NCBI GenBank assembly: GCA_963724805.1
Contig: CAVRWA010000014.1
Coordinates: 1,488,001 to 1,552,000, forward strand
Direction: 5' to 3'
Source: CAVQZA01 sp963724805
GTDB taxonomy: Bacteria > Actinomycetota > Thermoleophilia > Gaiellales > Gaiellaceae
Length of the DNA: 64,000 nt
The translations under genes and the position numbers were made by a program. The notes below the pieces were generated by a model. It saw only the letters and a list, made by a program, of their open reading frames with translations. It was not told the origin of the DNA and did no database searches. Below are positions 34,613 through 42,811 of the stretch, one piece after another (position 1 is the stretch's first letter; every line of letters begins with the position of its first letter).

Positions 34613-34687
34613 GGTTCCAGCATAGACGGGTGGCGCCGTGCATTTAGACTCACCCTTCGCGACCGTCATCCGAGCGAAGGGGTTTCT
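34613..34687. promoter_or_regulatory. Divergent promoter region of the molybdenum hydroxylase locus
   Basis: The 75-bp gap separates maturation genes (-) from structural genes (+). AGCATA at 34619-34624 is a TATGCT minus-10 on the minus strand, six bases before the coxD GTG. On the plus strand TTTAGACT lies about 30 bases before the coxM ATG, which has its own GAAGGGG ribosome-binding site. Confidence 0.5.
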
Positions 34688-35476
34688 ATGAGTGCAGCTC
34701 CCGAGGTCCTGCTTCCCTCCTCCGCGGACGAGGCCGTGTCGCTCTTCGGCGACGGGGCCGACGTCACGGTGGTCGGAGGCGGCACGATCGTCCTTCCGGA
34801 GCTCACGTACGGCCGCCTGAAGCCGTCGAAGGCGCTGCTGCTCCATCACGCCGGCCTCGCCGGGATCTCGCGGGCCGGCTCGACCGTCACCGTCGGCGCG
34901 ACGACCTCGGTCTTCGACCTCTCCGGCGAGCCCGCGCCGCTCGGCCCGTGCGCGGCGAACATCGCCGATCTCGAGATCCGCTCCCAGGGCACGCTCGCCG
35001 GCAACATCTGCGCCGGAGAGGGCCCGGACGCCCCGCGCGGCGACCTGCAGGGCCCGCTGCTCGCGCTCGGCGCGACAGTCCGCTCGGCGGGCGAGGGCGG
35101 AATCGTGACCGAGCCGCTCGAGGAGTTCCTGCCCAAGCGCAGGAGCCGCCTGCTCCTGGAGGTCTCGTTCGAGGAGCCCGCCGCCGGCGCGTTCGCCGCG
35201 CTCGGCCGGCCGCACACCCACGACTACACCGCGCTCGCGGTCTCCGCGGTCCGCGCCGGCGACGGCTCGATCCGCCTCGCCGCGACCGGCGTCGGCTGGT
35301 GGGGCACACGCCTCCCGTCGGCCGAAGCCACCGCCGGGGATCCCGGGGCCGCCGGCAAGGCGGCGCTCGCCGACGTCACCCTCCACGACGACGCGCTCGC
35401 GTCCGCGTGGTACCGGGAGCGGACGCTGCCGGTGCTCGTCCGCCGTGCCCTCGCCGAGCTCGAGGAGTCCGCATGA
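34688..35476 (+). CDS. coxM: Molybdenum hydroxylase FAD subunit (CoxM-like)
   Basis: A 262-residue medium subunit. The FAD-binding segment is VTVVGGGTIVLPELTYGRLKP, then IRSQGTLAGNICAGEGPDAPRGDLQGPLLAL is split across the second FAD-contact loop (usually AT(I/V)GGN in the family), and the CO_deh_flav_C domain follows. It passes electrons from the iron-sulfur subunit to the acceptor. It is slightly short compared with CoxM (about 285). The ATG overlap with coxS couples the genes. Confidence 0.92.
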   Translation: MSAAPEVLLPSSADEAVSLFGDGADVTVVGGGTIVLPELTYGRLKPSKALLLHHAGLAGISRAGSTVTVGATTSVFDLSGEPAPLGPCAANIADLEIRSQGTLAGNICAGEGPDAPRGDLQGPLLALGATVRSAGEGGIVTEPLEEFLPKRRSRLLLEVSFEEPAAGAFAALGRPHTHDYTALAVSAVRAGDGSIRLAATGVGWWGTRLPSAEATAGDPGAAGKAALADVTLHDDALASAWYRERTLPVLVRRALAELEESA

Positions 35477-35985
35477 ACCTCACCGTCAACGGCATCGAGC
35501 GCGAGGTCGAGAGCGCTCCGCTGACACCGCTCCTCTTCGTGCTGCGCGACGAGCTCGAGGTGGAGAGCCCGAAGGCCGGCTGCCAGCAGGGCGGCTGCGG
35601 GGCGTGCACCGTCCTGGTCGACGGCGAGCCACGGCGCTCGTGCCTGACCCCCGTCGCAGCCGTCGAGGGTGCGCAGATCACGACGGTCGAAGGTCTCGGT
35701 TCGCCGGACGACCTCGCGCCGCTGCAGCAGGCGTTCACCCACCACTACGCCGCGCAGTGCGGCTTCTGCACCACGGGGATGATCATGGCCGCGCAGGCCT
35801 ACCTCGACCGCGGCGGCACCGACGACCGCGAGGCGATCCAGTCAGCGCTCGCCGGCCACGTCTGCCGCTGCACCGGCTACGTGAAGATCGTCGATGCGAT
35901 CGCGGCGGTCGCCCGGGGCGACTCGTTCGACATGACCATCACGGCGGAGAGCCACGACACGACGAACGTAGGAGGTACGAAGTGA
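35473..35985 (+). CDS. coxS: Molybdenum hydroxylase 2Fe-2S subunit (CoxS-like)
   Basis: A 170-residue small subunit with two 2Fe-2S clusters. The plant-type site is CQQGGCGACTVLVDG with a further Cys at RRSCLTP, and the proximal site is CGFCTTGMIM plus CRCTGYVKIVDA. It transfers electrons from the molybdenum centre to the FAD subunit. The ATG overlaps the coxM stop, and the GTG of the large-subunit gene overlaps its own stop. Confidence 0.95.
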   Translation: MNLTVNGIEREVESAPLTPLLFVLRDELEVESPKAGCQQGGCGACTVLVDGEPRRSCLTPVAAVEGAQITTVEGLGSPDDLAPLQQAFTHHYAAQCGFCTTGMIMAAQAYLDRGGTDDREAIQSALAGHVCRCTGYVKIVDAIAAVARGDSFDMTITAESHDTTNVGGTK

Positions 35986-37352
35986 AGGCCGTCGGCGCAC
36001 GTCTACCCCGCTACGACGGGATCGCGCACGTGACCGGCAGGACAGTGTTCGTGGACGACGTCCGGATTCCCGGCTCGCTCTGGGTGAAGGCGCTCCGCTC
36101 CCCCTCACACCACGCGAAGATCGTGAAGCTCGACACGGCCCCCGCCGAAGCGATGAAAGGCGTCCACGCGGTCGTGACCCACAAGGACGTGCCGCTGAAC
36201 GTCTACGGGCACCTCTCGGCGCTCGGCATCCCGGCCGACGAGCCGCTGCTCGCGGAGGGCGAGGTCCGCTACCAGGGCCAGCCGATCGCGGTCGTCGCGG
36301 CCGAGACGGAAGAGCTCGCGAGCGCGGCCGTCGAGGCGATCGTGCTCGAGCTCGACGAGCAGCCGGCGCTGTTCGACATCCGCAAGGCGTTCGACGCCGA
36401 CGCGCCGCGGATCCACGAGTGGGGCAACTGGTACCCGCACTTCGAGGCGGAGATGGACCGCCGCCAGATCCGCAAGGGCGACATCGACGCCGCGTTCGAC
36501 GCGGCCGATGTGATCGTCCAGGGCGTGTACCGGCCGGCCGCGATCGAGCACGTCCCGCTCGAGACACAGGTCTGCCAGGTCGTGCCCGAGCCGAGCGGGC
36601 GTCTCACGATCTACTCGTGCACGCAGGCGCTGTACTTCTCGTTGGGCGTCGTCTCGGCGCACCTGCAGCAGCCGTTGAACAAGTTCAAGGTCGTCGGCGG
36701 CACGGTCGGCGGCGGCTTCGGCGGCAAGGTCGACACGGCCACCGAGACGATGTGCTCGCTGCTCGCGCTCAAGTCGGGGAGGCCGGTGCGGTGGCGCTGG
36801 ACGCGCGAGGAGGAGTTCCTCTGCTCGTCCACGCGGGCGCCGTGGCACATGGAGATCGCGGATGCGGTGACGAAGGACGGCTGGATCCTCGGCCGCAAGA
36901 TGCTGACGCTCCACGACTCCGGCGCCTACGCGCGCTTCTCGCCCTACGGCCTCACGAAGCACAGCTTCCATCACACGGGCGCGTACACGATCCCGAACCT
37001 CCACTTCGACGGCTACGTCGTGTTCACGAACCGCGTGCCGACCACCGCGATGCGCGGCTTCGGCGTCACGTCCGTCTCGTTCGCGACCGAGACGCACATG
37101 AGCCGGGTCGCCCAGGTGCTGGGGATCGACCCGTTCGAGCTCAGGCTCAAGAACGCGAATCGGATCGGCGACACGTCTCCGAACGGCGTCGTCTACACCG
37201 ACCCGTCCACCGTCCCGACGATCCAGGCGATCGCCGACTCGCTCGGCCACGAGCTCGCCGGCGACTACCGCGCGATGACGCCGGCGCAGCGCGAGGGCGC
37301 GCTGCTGCCCGAGCATCTCGTGTCCCAGCTCGGAAATCCGGAGGAGCACTGA
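35982..37352 (+). CDS. Molybdopterin-binding large subunit, N-terminal half (split gene)
   Basis: A 456-residue protein covering the a/b-hammerhead domain (GRTVFVDDVRIPGSLWVKALRS is split over it) and the first part of the molybdopterin domain (GGTVGGGFGGKVD, then TTAMRGFGVTSVS). The AMRGFG loop is of the xanthine/nicotinate dehydrogenase type, not the AYxCSFR loop of CO dehydrogenase. It ends where single-chain enzymes continue, and the next gene, sharing one base with this stop, supplies the rest. Nicotinate dehydrogenase of Eubacterium barkeri is a known split example. Confidence 0.9.
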   Translation: MKAVGARLPRYDGIAHVTGRTVFVDDVRIPGSLWVKALRSPSHHAKIVKLDTAPAEAMKGVHAVVTHKDVPLNVYGHLSALGIPADEPLLAEGEVRYQGQPIAVVAAETEELASAAVEAIVLELDEQPALFDIRKAFDADAPRIHEWGNWYPHFEAEMDRRQIRKGDIDAAFDAADVIVQGVYRPAAIEHVPLETQVCQVVPEPSGRLTIYSCTQALYFSLGVVSAHLQQPLNKFKVVGGTVGGGFGGKVDTATETMCSLLALKSGRPVRWRWTREEEFLCSSTRAPWHMEIADAVTKDGWILGRKMLTLHDSGAYARFSPYGLTKHSFHHTGAYTIPNLHFDGYVVFTNRVPTTAMRGFGVTSVSFATETHMSRVAQVLGIDPFELRLKNANRIGDTSPNGVVYTDPSTVPTIQAIADSLGHELAGDYRAMTPAQREGALLPEHLVSQLGNPEEH

Positions 37353-38449
37353 TGGCCATTCACAAGGGTCGCGGGGTCTCGGCGATCGAGTACCCGACCG
37401 GCATGAACCAGAACGGCGACCCGTCGCAGGCGTGGATCAAGATCAAGCCGGACGGGAGGGTCGACGTCTTCGCGGGCACGTCCGACATCGGCAACGGCTC
37501 GAAGACGATCCAGTCGCAGATCGTCGCGGAGACGCTCGGCGTCCCGTACGACTGGGTCACCTACGACAACTCGAATACGGACTCCTCTCCGGTGTGCACC
37601 GGCACCTTCGCCTCGCGGGCCACGTTCGTCGCGGGCATGGCCGTGAAGAAGGCGGCGGAGAAGGTGCGCGAGCGCGTGCTCGAGATCGCGTCGAAGGAGC
37701 TCGAGATCGACCCGGCCGACCTCGACATCGTCGACGGCGAGGTGATCGCGAAGGGCTCGCCGCAGAAGAAGATCAACGTCGCGGACGTCGCGGCGGCGGC
37801 GACCTGGACCTACGGCGAGCTGCTCACGGGCACCGGCGCGCAGCTGAAGCCGTACGCCGAGATCGTCGACCCGGAGTCCGGGCGTGTCGACCTGCCTCCG
37901 CACTCGGCGATCTCGTACGCAGCCTGCGCGGCCGAGGTCGAGGTCGACGACGAGACGGGCGAGGTGACGGTGACGCGGCTCGTCAACTGCTACGACGTCG
38001 GCCGCGCGATCAACCCGACCCTCGTGGAGGGACAGATCGAGGGCGGCGCGATCCAGGGGCTCGGGCTCGGAGTGCTCGAGAACTGCTACCCGTACTACCC
38101 GAGCGTGGAGCACCGCGGCCGGCAGTTCGGGGCCTACCTCGCCCCCGGGATGGAGGACCTGCCGAAGCTCGAGACGCTGATCATCGAGAACCCGTCCTCC
38201 GACGGCCCCTACGGGGCCAAGGGGATCGGCGAGATGGCGAACAACTCGCAGGCGCCTGCGATCGCGAGCGCGGTGTACGACGCGGTCGGCGTCTGGGTCA
38301 CCGAGCTGCCGATCACGCCCGAGCGGGTGCTCCGGGCGCTGGAGGCGAAGGCGGAGCCGCGACGCGAGGGGAAGGTCGTGGCCTTCGACGACGAGCTCTC
38401 GATCAACACGGTCGGCAACGGCTCGGTCAGGTTCGAGGTGGCCTCCTGA
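37352..38449 (+). CDS. Molybdopterin-binding large subunit, C-terminal half (split gene)
   Basis: A 365-residue protein with the second molybdopterin-binding half: MNQNGDPSQAWIKIKPDG, DIGNGSKTIQSQIVAETLGV, GTFASRATFVAGMAV, and the catalytic Glu region YGAKGIGEMANNSQAP. It has its own ATG (with GGAGGAG upstream) and N-terminal residues not matching a mere frameshift product, so the split looks natural. Together with the N-half the total is 821 residues, close to single-chain relatives. Confidence 0.9.
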   Translation: MAIHKGRGVSAIEYPTGMNQNGDPSQAWIKIKPDGRVDVFAGTSDIGNGSKTIQSQIVAETLGVPYDWVTYDNSNTDSSPVCTGTFASRATFVAGMAVKKAAEKVRERVLEIASKELEIDPADLDIVDGEVIAKGSPQKKINVADVAAAATWTYGELLTGTGAQLKPYAEIVDPESGRVDLPPHSAISYAACAAEVEVDDETGEVTVTRLVNCYDVGRAINPTLVEGQIEGGAIQGLGLGVLENCYPYYPSVEHRGRQFGAYLAPGMEDLPKLETLIIENPSSDGPYGAKGIGEMANNSQAPAIASAVYDAVGVWVTELPITPERVLRALEAKAEPRREGKVVAFDDELSINTVGNGSVRFEVAS

Positions 38450-38472
38450 GCGCCTTTCGCAGCTGGAACGGG

Positions 38473-38832
38473 GTGGATCTCTACTCCCTCTTCCCGGGGG
38501 TGACGATGCACGCGATCGGCGGCGACCAGGTGCTGATGTGCCGGGTCGCCTACGAGCCCGGCACGACGGTGCGGCGGCACAGCCACGCGGCGACCGAGCA
38601 GGTGATGCTGATCACCGACGGCTCGGTGCGGATGACGATCGGCGACGAGACGAGGGAGCTCGCCGCCGGCGACGTGGCGGTCGTGAACCGCGGGATCGAG
38701 CACGAGCTCTACTCGGAGCACGGCGTGAGCTTCATCGAGGCGCTCGCCCCGCCACCGCTCGATCACGTGCCGGACAAGGAGCGTGACCTCGTGCTCGGCG
38801 ACCTCGGCGGCTCGCTCCACGTCGAGCGTTAG
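38473..38832 (+). CDS. Cupin-domain protein
   Basis: A 119-residue single cupin with metal-binding motif 1 HSHAATEQVMLITDGSV and motif 2 around GDVAVVNRGIEHELYSE. The GTG start gives VDLYSLFPGV. An in-frame CTG at 38446, inside a CTGA overlap with the large-subunit stop, would add LSAFRSWNG and is plausible. It follows the molybdenum hydroxylase genes directly and may process the hydroxylated product or bind a pathway metabolite. Confidence 0.83.
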   Translation: MDLYSLFPGVTMHAIGGDQVLMCRVAYEPGTTVRRHSHAATEQVMLITDGSVRMTIGDETRELAAGDVAVVNRGIEHELYSEHGVSFIEALAPPPLDHVPDKERDLVLGDLGGSLHVER

Positions 38833-39487
38833 AACCGTCCTCGTCACCGGCGCGAGCCGGGGGATCGGCGCCGCCGCAGCGGAGCGGCTCCGCCTGGACG
38901 GCTGGCGCGTCGAGACCGCGGAGCGCTCGAGCGGGGTGGACCTCTCCGACCCCGACGCGGCCCGGGCCGCCGTGGAGCGGCTCGACCGGATCGACGGGCT
39001 CGTCGCGAACGCGGGCACCACGGTGCGCGGCCCCGTGCTGGATCTTCAGCTGGACGACTGGCGGCGCGTGCTCGACCTCAATCTCACCTCGGTGTTCGTG
39101 CTCGCCCAGGCCGCGGCGCGCCGGATGGTCGAGCAGGGCGGCGGCGCGATCGTGCTCGTCGCCTCGGTGCTCTCCTTCCAGGGCGGCGTGAGCTCGGCCG
39201 CGTACGCGGCGTCGAAGGGCGGAGTCGCCCAGCTCGCGAAGGCGCTCTCGAACGAGCTCGCGCCCCGCGGCGTCCGGGTCAACGCGGTCGCGCCCGGCTT
39301 CACCGAGACGGAGCTGACCTCCGACATGGAGGCCTGGAAGCGCGAGGAGGTGACCGCTCGGATCCCGTTGGGCCGTTGGGCGACACCCGAGGACATCGCC
39401 GGCGCGATCGCCTGGCTGCTCTCCGACGACGCCCGCTACGTCACCGGCGCGATCCTGCCGGTCGACGGCGGCTACCTGGCACGCTGA
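38783..39487 (+). CDS. Short-chain dehydrogenase/reductase
   Basis: A 234-residue classical SDR (FabG type). It has the cofactor motif VTGASRGIGAAAAE, NAGTT, catalytic Ser in VASVLSFQGG, the YxxxK pair in AYAASKGGV, and PGFTETELT. The only in-frame start is GTG at 38783, overlapping the cupin by 50 bases; the first 15 residues look like overlap by-product, so the true start is uncertain. It probably oxidises or reduces an intermediate of the adjacent pathway. Confidence 0.88.
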   Translation: MTSCSATSAARSTSSVRTVLVTGASRGIGAAAAERLRLDGWRVETAERSSGVDLSDPDAARAAVERLDRIDGLVANAGTTVRGPVLDLQLDDWRRVLDLNLTSVFVLAQAAARRMVEQGGGAIVLVASVLSFQGGVSSAAYAASKGGVAQLAKALSNELAPRGVRVNAVAPGFTETELTSDMEAWKREEVTARIPLGRWATPEDIAGAIAWLLSDDARYVTGAILPVDGGYLAR

Positions 39488-39501
39488 CGAAAGGAGCGGA
39501 A

Positions 39502-39714
39502 ATGCCGCTGATCGAGGTCAAGCTGTTCGACTACCGCGTCACCCCCGAGGTGAGCGAGGCGTTGATCGAGAAGCTCACCGACGCGCTGTGTGAGGCGGTC
39601 CACCCGGGGCTCCGCGACCACACCTGGGTGATCGTCGAGGGCCATTCTCCGAAGAACTGGGGCGTCGGCGGCAAGCCGTGGCCGGTCGACCAGATGCCGC
39701 CCGGGCCGAGCTAG
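39502..39714 (+). CDS. 4-oxalocrotonate tautomerase-like small enzyme
   Basis: A 70-residue protein starting MPLIEVKLFDYRV, so processing would expose the catalytic Pro1 of the tautomerase family. Its VSEALIEKLTDALCEAVHPGLRD helix and the HTWVIVEGHSPKNWGVGG strand fit the fold. AAAGGAGCGG precedes the ATG. Such enzymes act on 2-hydroxymuconate-like dienols, which suits an aromatic or heteroaromatic degradation role for the locus. Confidence 0.83.
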   Translation: MPLIEVKLFDYRVTPEVSEALIEKLTDALCEAVHPGLRDHTWVIVEGHSPKNWGVGGKPWPVDQMPPGPS

Positions 39715-40313
39715 CCCGCCGACGGGTGGAGCAGCGGGACGAGCGGCTGCCAGCCGGAGCGGAGGACGGCGACAAGCGACGGCGGCGTGACCGACGGGGC
39801 CAGGCCGTCCGGCCTGGGGATCCGCTCCGAGTAGCCTGCCGGCGTCCAGAGCAACAACTGTGAGCCGCGCACGAGCCACGGCTCGCCCTTGCGCAGGACG
39901 AAGGCTCCGTCGGGAAGGTCTTCCAGTCGTGTCTCGTCCCGCGGCCTCGTCCGCTCGTCGTGGAGCTGGGCGTCGATCGCCTCGGCGCCGACCTGGCCTG
40001 GATGGAGCTCGCGCCAGAGCGCACCGAGCCGGTTGTAGTCCTCGCGGCGGCAGAGCGCGCACGGCCGGTGTCCCGCGGCGAATGCCGTCGCCTCGTCGAG
40101 GAAGAACAGCTCGGTGAAGCGTCCCGGCTGCAGCAGCGGGCTCCGGTGCCAGCCTCGGAACTGCAGTCGGCAGGCGATCCAGCGCTTCCCGGCGTAGCGG
40201 CGCCGGATCCGGCCCGACGCGTCGTGGAGGCAGCCGCGGTTGCCGTAGACGAGACCCCGGGCGGGGTGCGCGACCAGGTCGCCGAGCGGCGTGACCCGGT
40301 TCTGCAGCGGCAT
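39711..40313 (-). CDS. Conserved protein of unknown function
   Basis: A 200-residue protein that starts MPLQNRVTPLGDLVAHP and contains LVYGNRGCLHD, FRGWHRSPLLQPGRFTELFFLDEATAFAAGHRPCALCRR. I recognise this as a widespread bacterial hypothetical family without known function. HRPCALC could hold a metal or be catalytic. It is the last gene of a three-gene minus-strand operon after the GNAT and LysE genes (gap two bases) and overlaps the tautomerase stop by four bases. Confidence 0.75.
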   Translation of the reverse strand: MPLQNRVTPLGDLVAHPARGLVYGNRGCLHDASGRIRRRYAGKRWIACRLQFRGWHRSPLLQPGRFTELFFLDEATAFAAGHRPCALCRREDYNRLGALWRELHPGQVGAEAIDAQLHDERTRPRDETRLEDLPDGAFVLRKGEPWLVRGSQLLLWTPAGYSERIPRPDGLAPSVTPPSLVAVLRSGWQPLVPLLHPSAG

Positions 40314-40315
40314 CG

Positions 40316-40921
40316 TCAGCGGTGCTCGGTCGCGAGGCGCGCCCCGAACCCGATCAGCACCGCGCCCGTGAGGCCCTCGAGGGCGCGTCGCACGCGGGGC
40401 CGGCGCAGGACGTCCCCCGCCCTCGCGACCACGAGGCTGTACCCGACCAGCCACGCCAGGGTCATCAGTGAGAAGAGGAGACCGAGCGCGAGCAGGGCGA
40501 AGAACGAGGCCCCGGCCGGCGCGAACTGCGGCAGGAAGCTCGTGAAGAAGACCGCGATCTTCGGATTGCCGAGATTGCTGACCAGGCCCTGCCGGTAGAA
40601 GCGCCGGGACCGTGTGCGCACCGGGGCCGCTCCCCCGTCACGCCGCCACGCCGCCCGAAGTGCCTGCACGCCGAGGAAGACGAGGTACGCCGCGCCGACG
40701 ATCTTCAGCGCCAGGAAGGCGGGCTCCGACGCCCGGAGCAGCGCGGCCACGCCCGCACTGGCGGCGAGCGTCCAGATCACGAGGCCGGTGGCCGAGCCGA
40801 GCGAGGTGAGGATCCCGCCTCGGGCCCCGGCGACCAGTGAGTTCCGGGCCACGAGGGCCATGTCCGGGCCCGGCGCGACGATCAGCAGCGCGGACACCGC
40901 GAGAAACGGCAGGAGCTGCAC
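40316..40921 (-). CDS. LysE/RhtB-family amino-acid exporter
   Basis: A 201-residue membrane protein with about six helices. The family start is FLAVSALLIVAPGPDMALVARN, followed by GARGGILTSLGSATGL and LVSNLGNPKIAVFFTSFLPQF, all diagnostic of LysE/RhtB. It exports amino acids or derivatives. The GTG start lies two bases after the GNAT stop, in an operon with it. Confidence 0.92.
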   Translation of the reverse strand: MQLLPFLAVSALLIVAPGPDMALVARNSLVAGARGGILTSLGSATGLVIWTLAASAGVAALLRASEPAFLALKIVGAAYLVFLGVQALRAAWRRDGGAAPVRTRSRRFYRQGLVSNLGNPKIAVFFTSFLPQFAPAGASFFALLALGLLFSLMTLAWLVGYSLVVARAGDVLRRPRVRRALEGLTGAVLIGFGARLATEHR

Positions 40922-40923
40922 CC

Positions 40924-41394
40924 TTAGGTCTCCACCACGAACTCCATCAGGAGCCCATCGTGCCAGCCGGCGCCGTCGGTGTCGCGCTCGTAGCGGCGCA
41001 TCACGCCCACGGGTCGGAACCCGGCCTTCTCGTAGGCCCTGATCGCGGCGGCGTTCTCGACGGCCGGGTCGATGGTTATGCGATGGTGGCCGCGCTCCTC
41101 GATCAGAAGGCGCACGACCTGCCGCACCGCCTCGGTGCCGAGCCCTCGGCCGTGCAGCGCGGGGTCGAGGAACAGGTCGATGCCCGCGTGGCGGTACTTG
41201 GGCTCGAGCTCCTCGCTGAACTGGATCATCCCGGCTACCGCGCCGTCGATCTCGATCGTAAGGCGGGTCGCCTCGGAGTCGTCCGTCCACGGAAAGCCCT
41301 CGGCCGGGGCGTCCCACCAGCGCGAGACCTCGGGAGTCCCCTGGATGCGACGCAACTCGGCCTCGTCCCCCTGGGAAAGCGGGCGGAGGATCAT
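40924..41394 (-). CDS. GNAT acetyltransferase of the AAC(6')-like group
   Basis: A 156-residue N-acetyltransferase. Motif A is GIDLFLDPALHGRGLGTEAVRQVVRLL, preceded by GMIQFSEELEPKYRHAG, and the C-terminal region is NAAAIRAYEKAGFRPVGV. The pattern with SRWWDAP near the start is like aminoglycoside 6'-acetyltransferases of the AacA4 family, but identity to a true resistance enzyme cannot be claimed. It may acetylate an amino compound exported by the coupled LysE protein. Confidence 0.82.
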   Translation of the reverse strand: MILRPLSQGDEAELRRIQGTPEVSRWWDAPAEGFPWTDDSEATRLTIEIDGAVAGMIQFSEELEPKYRHAGIDLFLDPALHGRGLGTEAVRQVVRLLIEERGHHRITIDPAVENAAAIRAYEKAGFRPVGVMRRYERDTDGAGWHDGLLMEFVVET

Positions 41395-41416
41395 TCGAGT
41401 CGTACGTTAACGCGCG

Positions 41417-42301
41417 CTAGAGCCAGTCCTCGCCGTCGGGCTCCGCCATGCCGATCAGCTTGTCTCGCCGCCACCAGAGGCCGGAGAGTGCCAGCAGCAC
41501 GAACGCGAGGAGGCTCACTGCGCTGAAGGCGATCGCGAGCCAGAGCAAGACACCCGCGAGAACCAGGAAGGAGCGGGCGACCGGGTCGTCCCACGCGGCT
41601 GCAAGCGCCCTGCGCGGCCTTACGCGCGGCCGCGTGGACGCATGTGGATCTTCGTGCGCGAACACGGCTTGGACAGGCAGCGGCGGGGCGACCGGTGCCG
41701 GGCGGGGCGCCGCGACCGGTGTCGGGGGCGGCGGAGCGACCGGTACGGGCTGCCTCGTAGCGACCGGTGCCGCGGGCGTCGGCACGACTGGTGCCGCCGG
41801 CGGCGCTGCGACCGGCACGGGCTGCCTCGTAGCGACCGGTGCCGGTGCGGGCGGAGCGGCCGGTGCGGGGGTGTGCGCGACCGGGGCGGTGCTCGGCGGC
41901 GTCGCCTCATCGTCCACCGGGGGACGCGTGAAGCCCACCGGGGCACGCGTGAAGAAGGTTCCCAGGGCCGGCTCGCGTGGCGAGTACTCGGCCGACGCCG
42001 CCTTCCAGTTGACGGGGTCGAACCCGAAGATCTTCATCAGCGGCGCACCTTCCGGTGAGGCGTCGGGCGGGTACGCCCACACCTTCTCGGCCTCGCCGTT
42101 GCTCGTCTCGAAGATCACGAGGCTCGCCGTGCCGGTTCGCTCGGGATCCTCCCGGGCGAGCCACTCGACCGCGAAGTCGACCGCCTCGAGGAAGTCGCCG
42201 AGCCCGTCGGCGAGCTCCGTGGGATCCCCCTCCTCGGGGAGGAGTCGAACCGCAAAGTGTCTTTCGGTCTGCCAGGCCGCATGGCGCGTTTCATTGGCCA
42301 T
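41417..42301 (-). CDS. Membrane protein with Pro/Ala repeat linker, unknown function
   Basis: A 294-residue protein. Residues 1-110 form a globular cytoplasmic domain, then about 90 residues of Pro/Ala/Val linker follow, with a motif VATRQPVPVA present twice as a near-identical DNA repeat (around 41750 and 41830). A basic patch (RPRVRPRRAL) and two closely spaced C-terminal helices complete it. GAGGGGAAGACAGC upstream supports the ATG. No family is recognised. The linker resembles those joining regulatory domains to membrane anchors. Confidence 0.65.
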   Translation of the reverse strand: MANETRHAAWQTERHFAVRLLPEEGDPTELADGLGDFLEAVDFAVEWLAREDPERTGTASLVIFETSNGEAEKVWAYPPDASPEGAPLMKIFGFDPVNWKAASAEYSPREPALGTFFTRAPVGFTRPPVDDEATPPSTAPVAHTPAPAAPPAPAPVATRQPVPVAAPPAAPVVPTPAAPVATRQPVPVAPPPPTPVAAPRPAPVAPPLPVQAVFAHEDPHASTRPRVRPRRALAAAWDDPVARSFLVLAGVLLWLAIAFSAVSLLAFVLLALSGLWWRRDKLIGMAEPDGEDWL

Positions 42302-42427
42302 GCTGTCTTCCCCTCTCTCAGACCACCATTGTCGGCCAAACGGCGCCGGTCCTCGTCACTCGATGGGATGATTGGGAGTGCGGCACCCGACGCCGATCCC
42401 GAACGTGAGGGAAGAAGGGGGTCGACG

Positions 42428-42811
42428 GTGGAGCGAGTCGAGTTCGGGAACGGTCTCCGGTCGCATATCGCGCGGGAACCCGAGCCCGACCTCGCAGAGG
42501 CGTCGTTCGGCCCCACGCAAAGGCCTGTTCCCGCCTTCGAGCCGGCGCCGACGCAGACCACGTCGGCCGACTGGGTCCGTGACCTCTTGCGGGAGCGCGT
42601 CGGCGAGCAGGCGGAGCGCATCTGGGCCGTGTTCGACGACGCCCTTCGGGCGACAGACGCGGAGGGAAGGCCCGATCATGCGCTTCGCCTCCGCGCCGCC
42701 TGGGCGCTGCTGGCCGAGGTCTACGGCCCGCCCGCGGAGCCCAGCGCCGAGCTGCCTGCGGGCGCGCACGACGAGCTCGCGACACTTCGGCGCGCGAAGC
42801 GCCTACCCTGA
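42428..42811 (+). CDS. Small protein of unknown function
   Basis: A 127-residue, mostly helical protein with the segment ADWVRDLLRERVGEQAERIW followed by another amphipathic helix with many Arg and Ala. GAAGAAGGGGG sits just before the GTG chosen; an ATG at 42368 lacks such a site. It is divergent from the Pro/Ala-repeat membrane protein and overlaps the convergent monooxygenase by nine bases. No homology is recognised. Confidence 0.55.
   Translation: MERVEFGNGLRSHIAREPEPDLAEASFGPTQRPVPAFEPAPTQTTSADWVRDLLRERVGEQAERIWAVFDDALRATDAEGRPDHALRLRAAWALLAEVYGPPAEPSAELPAGAHDELATLRRAKRLP

Noticed and set aside
34688..38449. Aerobic CO dehydrogenase (coxMSL)
   Set aside because: The subunit order matches, but the large subunit has AMRGFG instead of the AYxCSFR loop of form I CO dehydrogenase and is split. 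CO oxidation is not supported.
40924..41394. Aminoglycoside resistance determinant AAC(6')
   Set aside because: Only family-level similarity is visible, and the gene sits in a chromosomal operon with a LysE exporter and no mobile element. Resistance cannot be claimed.
41740..41860. Short repeats resembling a CRISPR array
   Set aside because: The repeats are in frame, encode a Pro/Ala linker and have no regular spacers. No cas genes are near.
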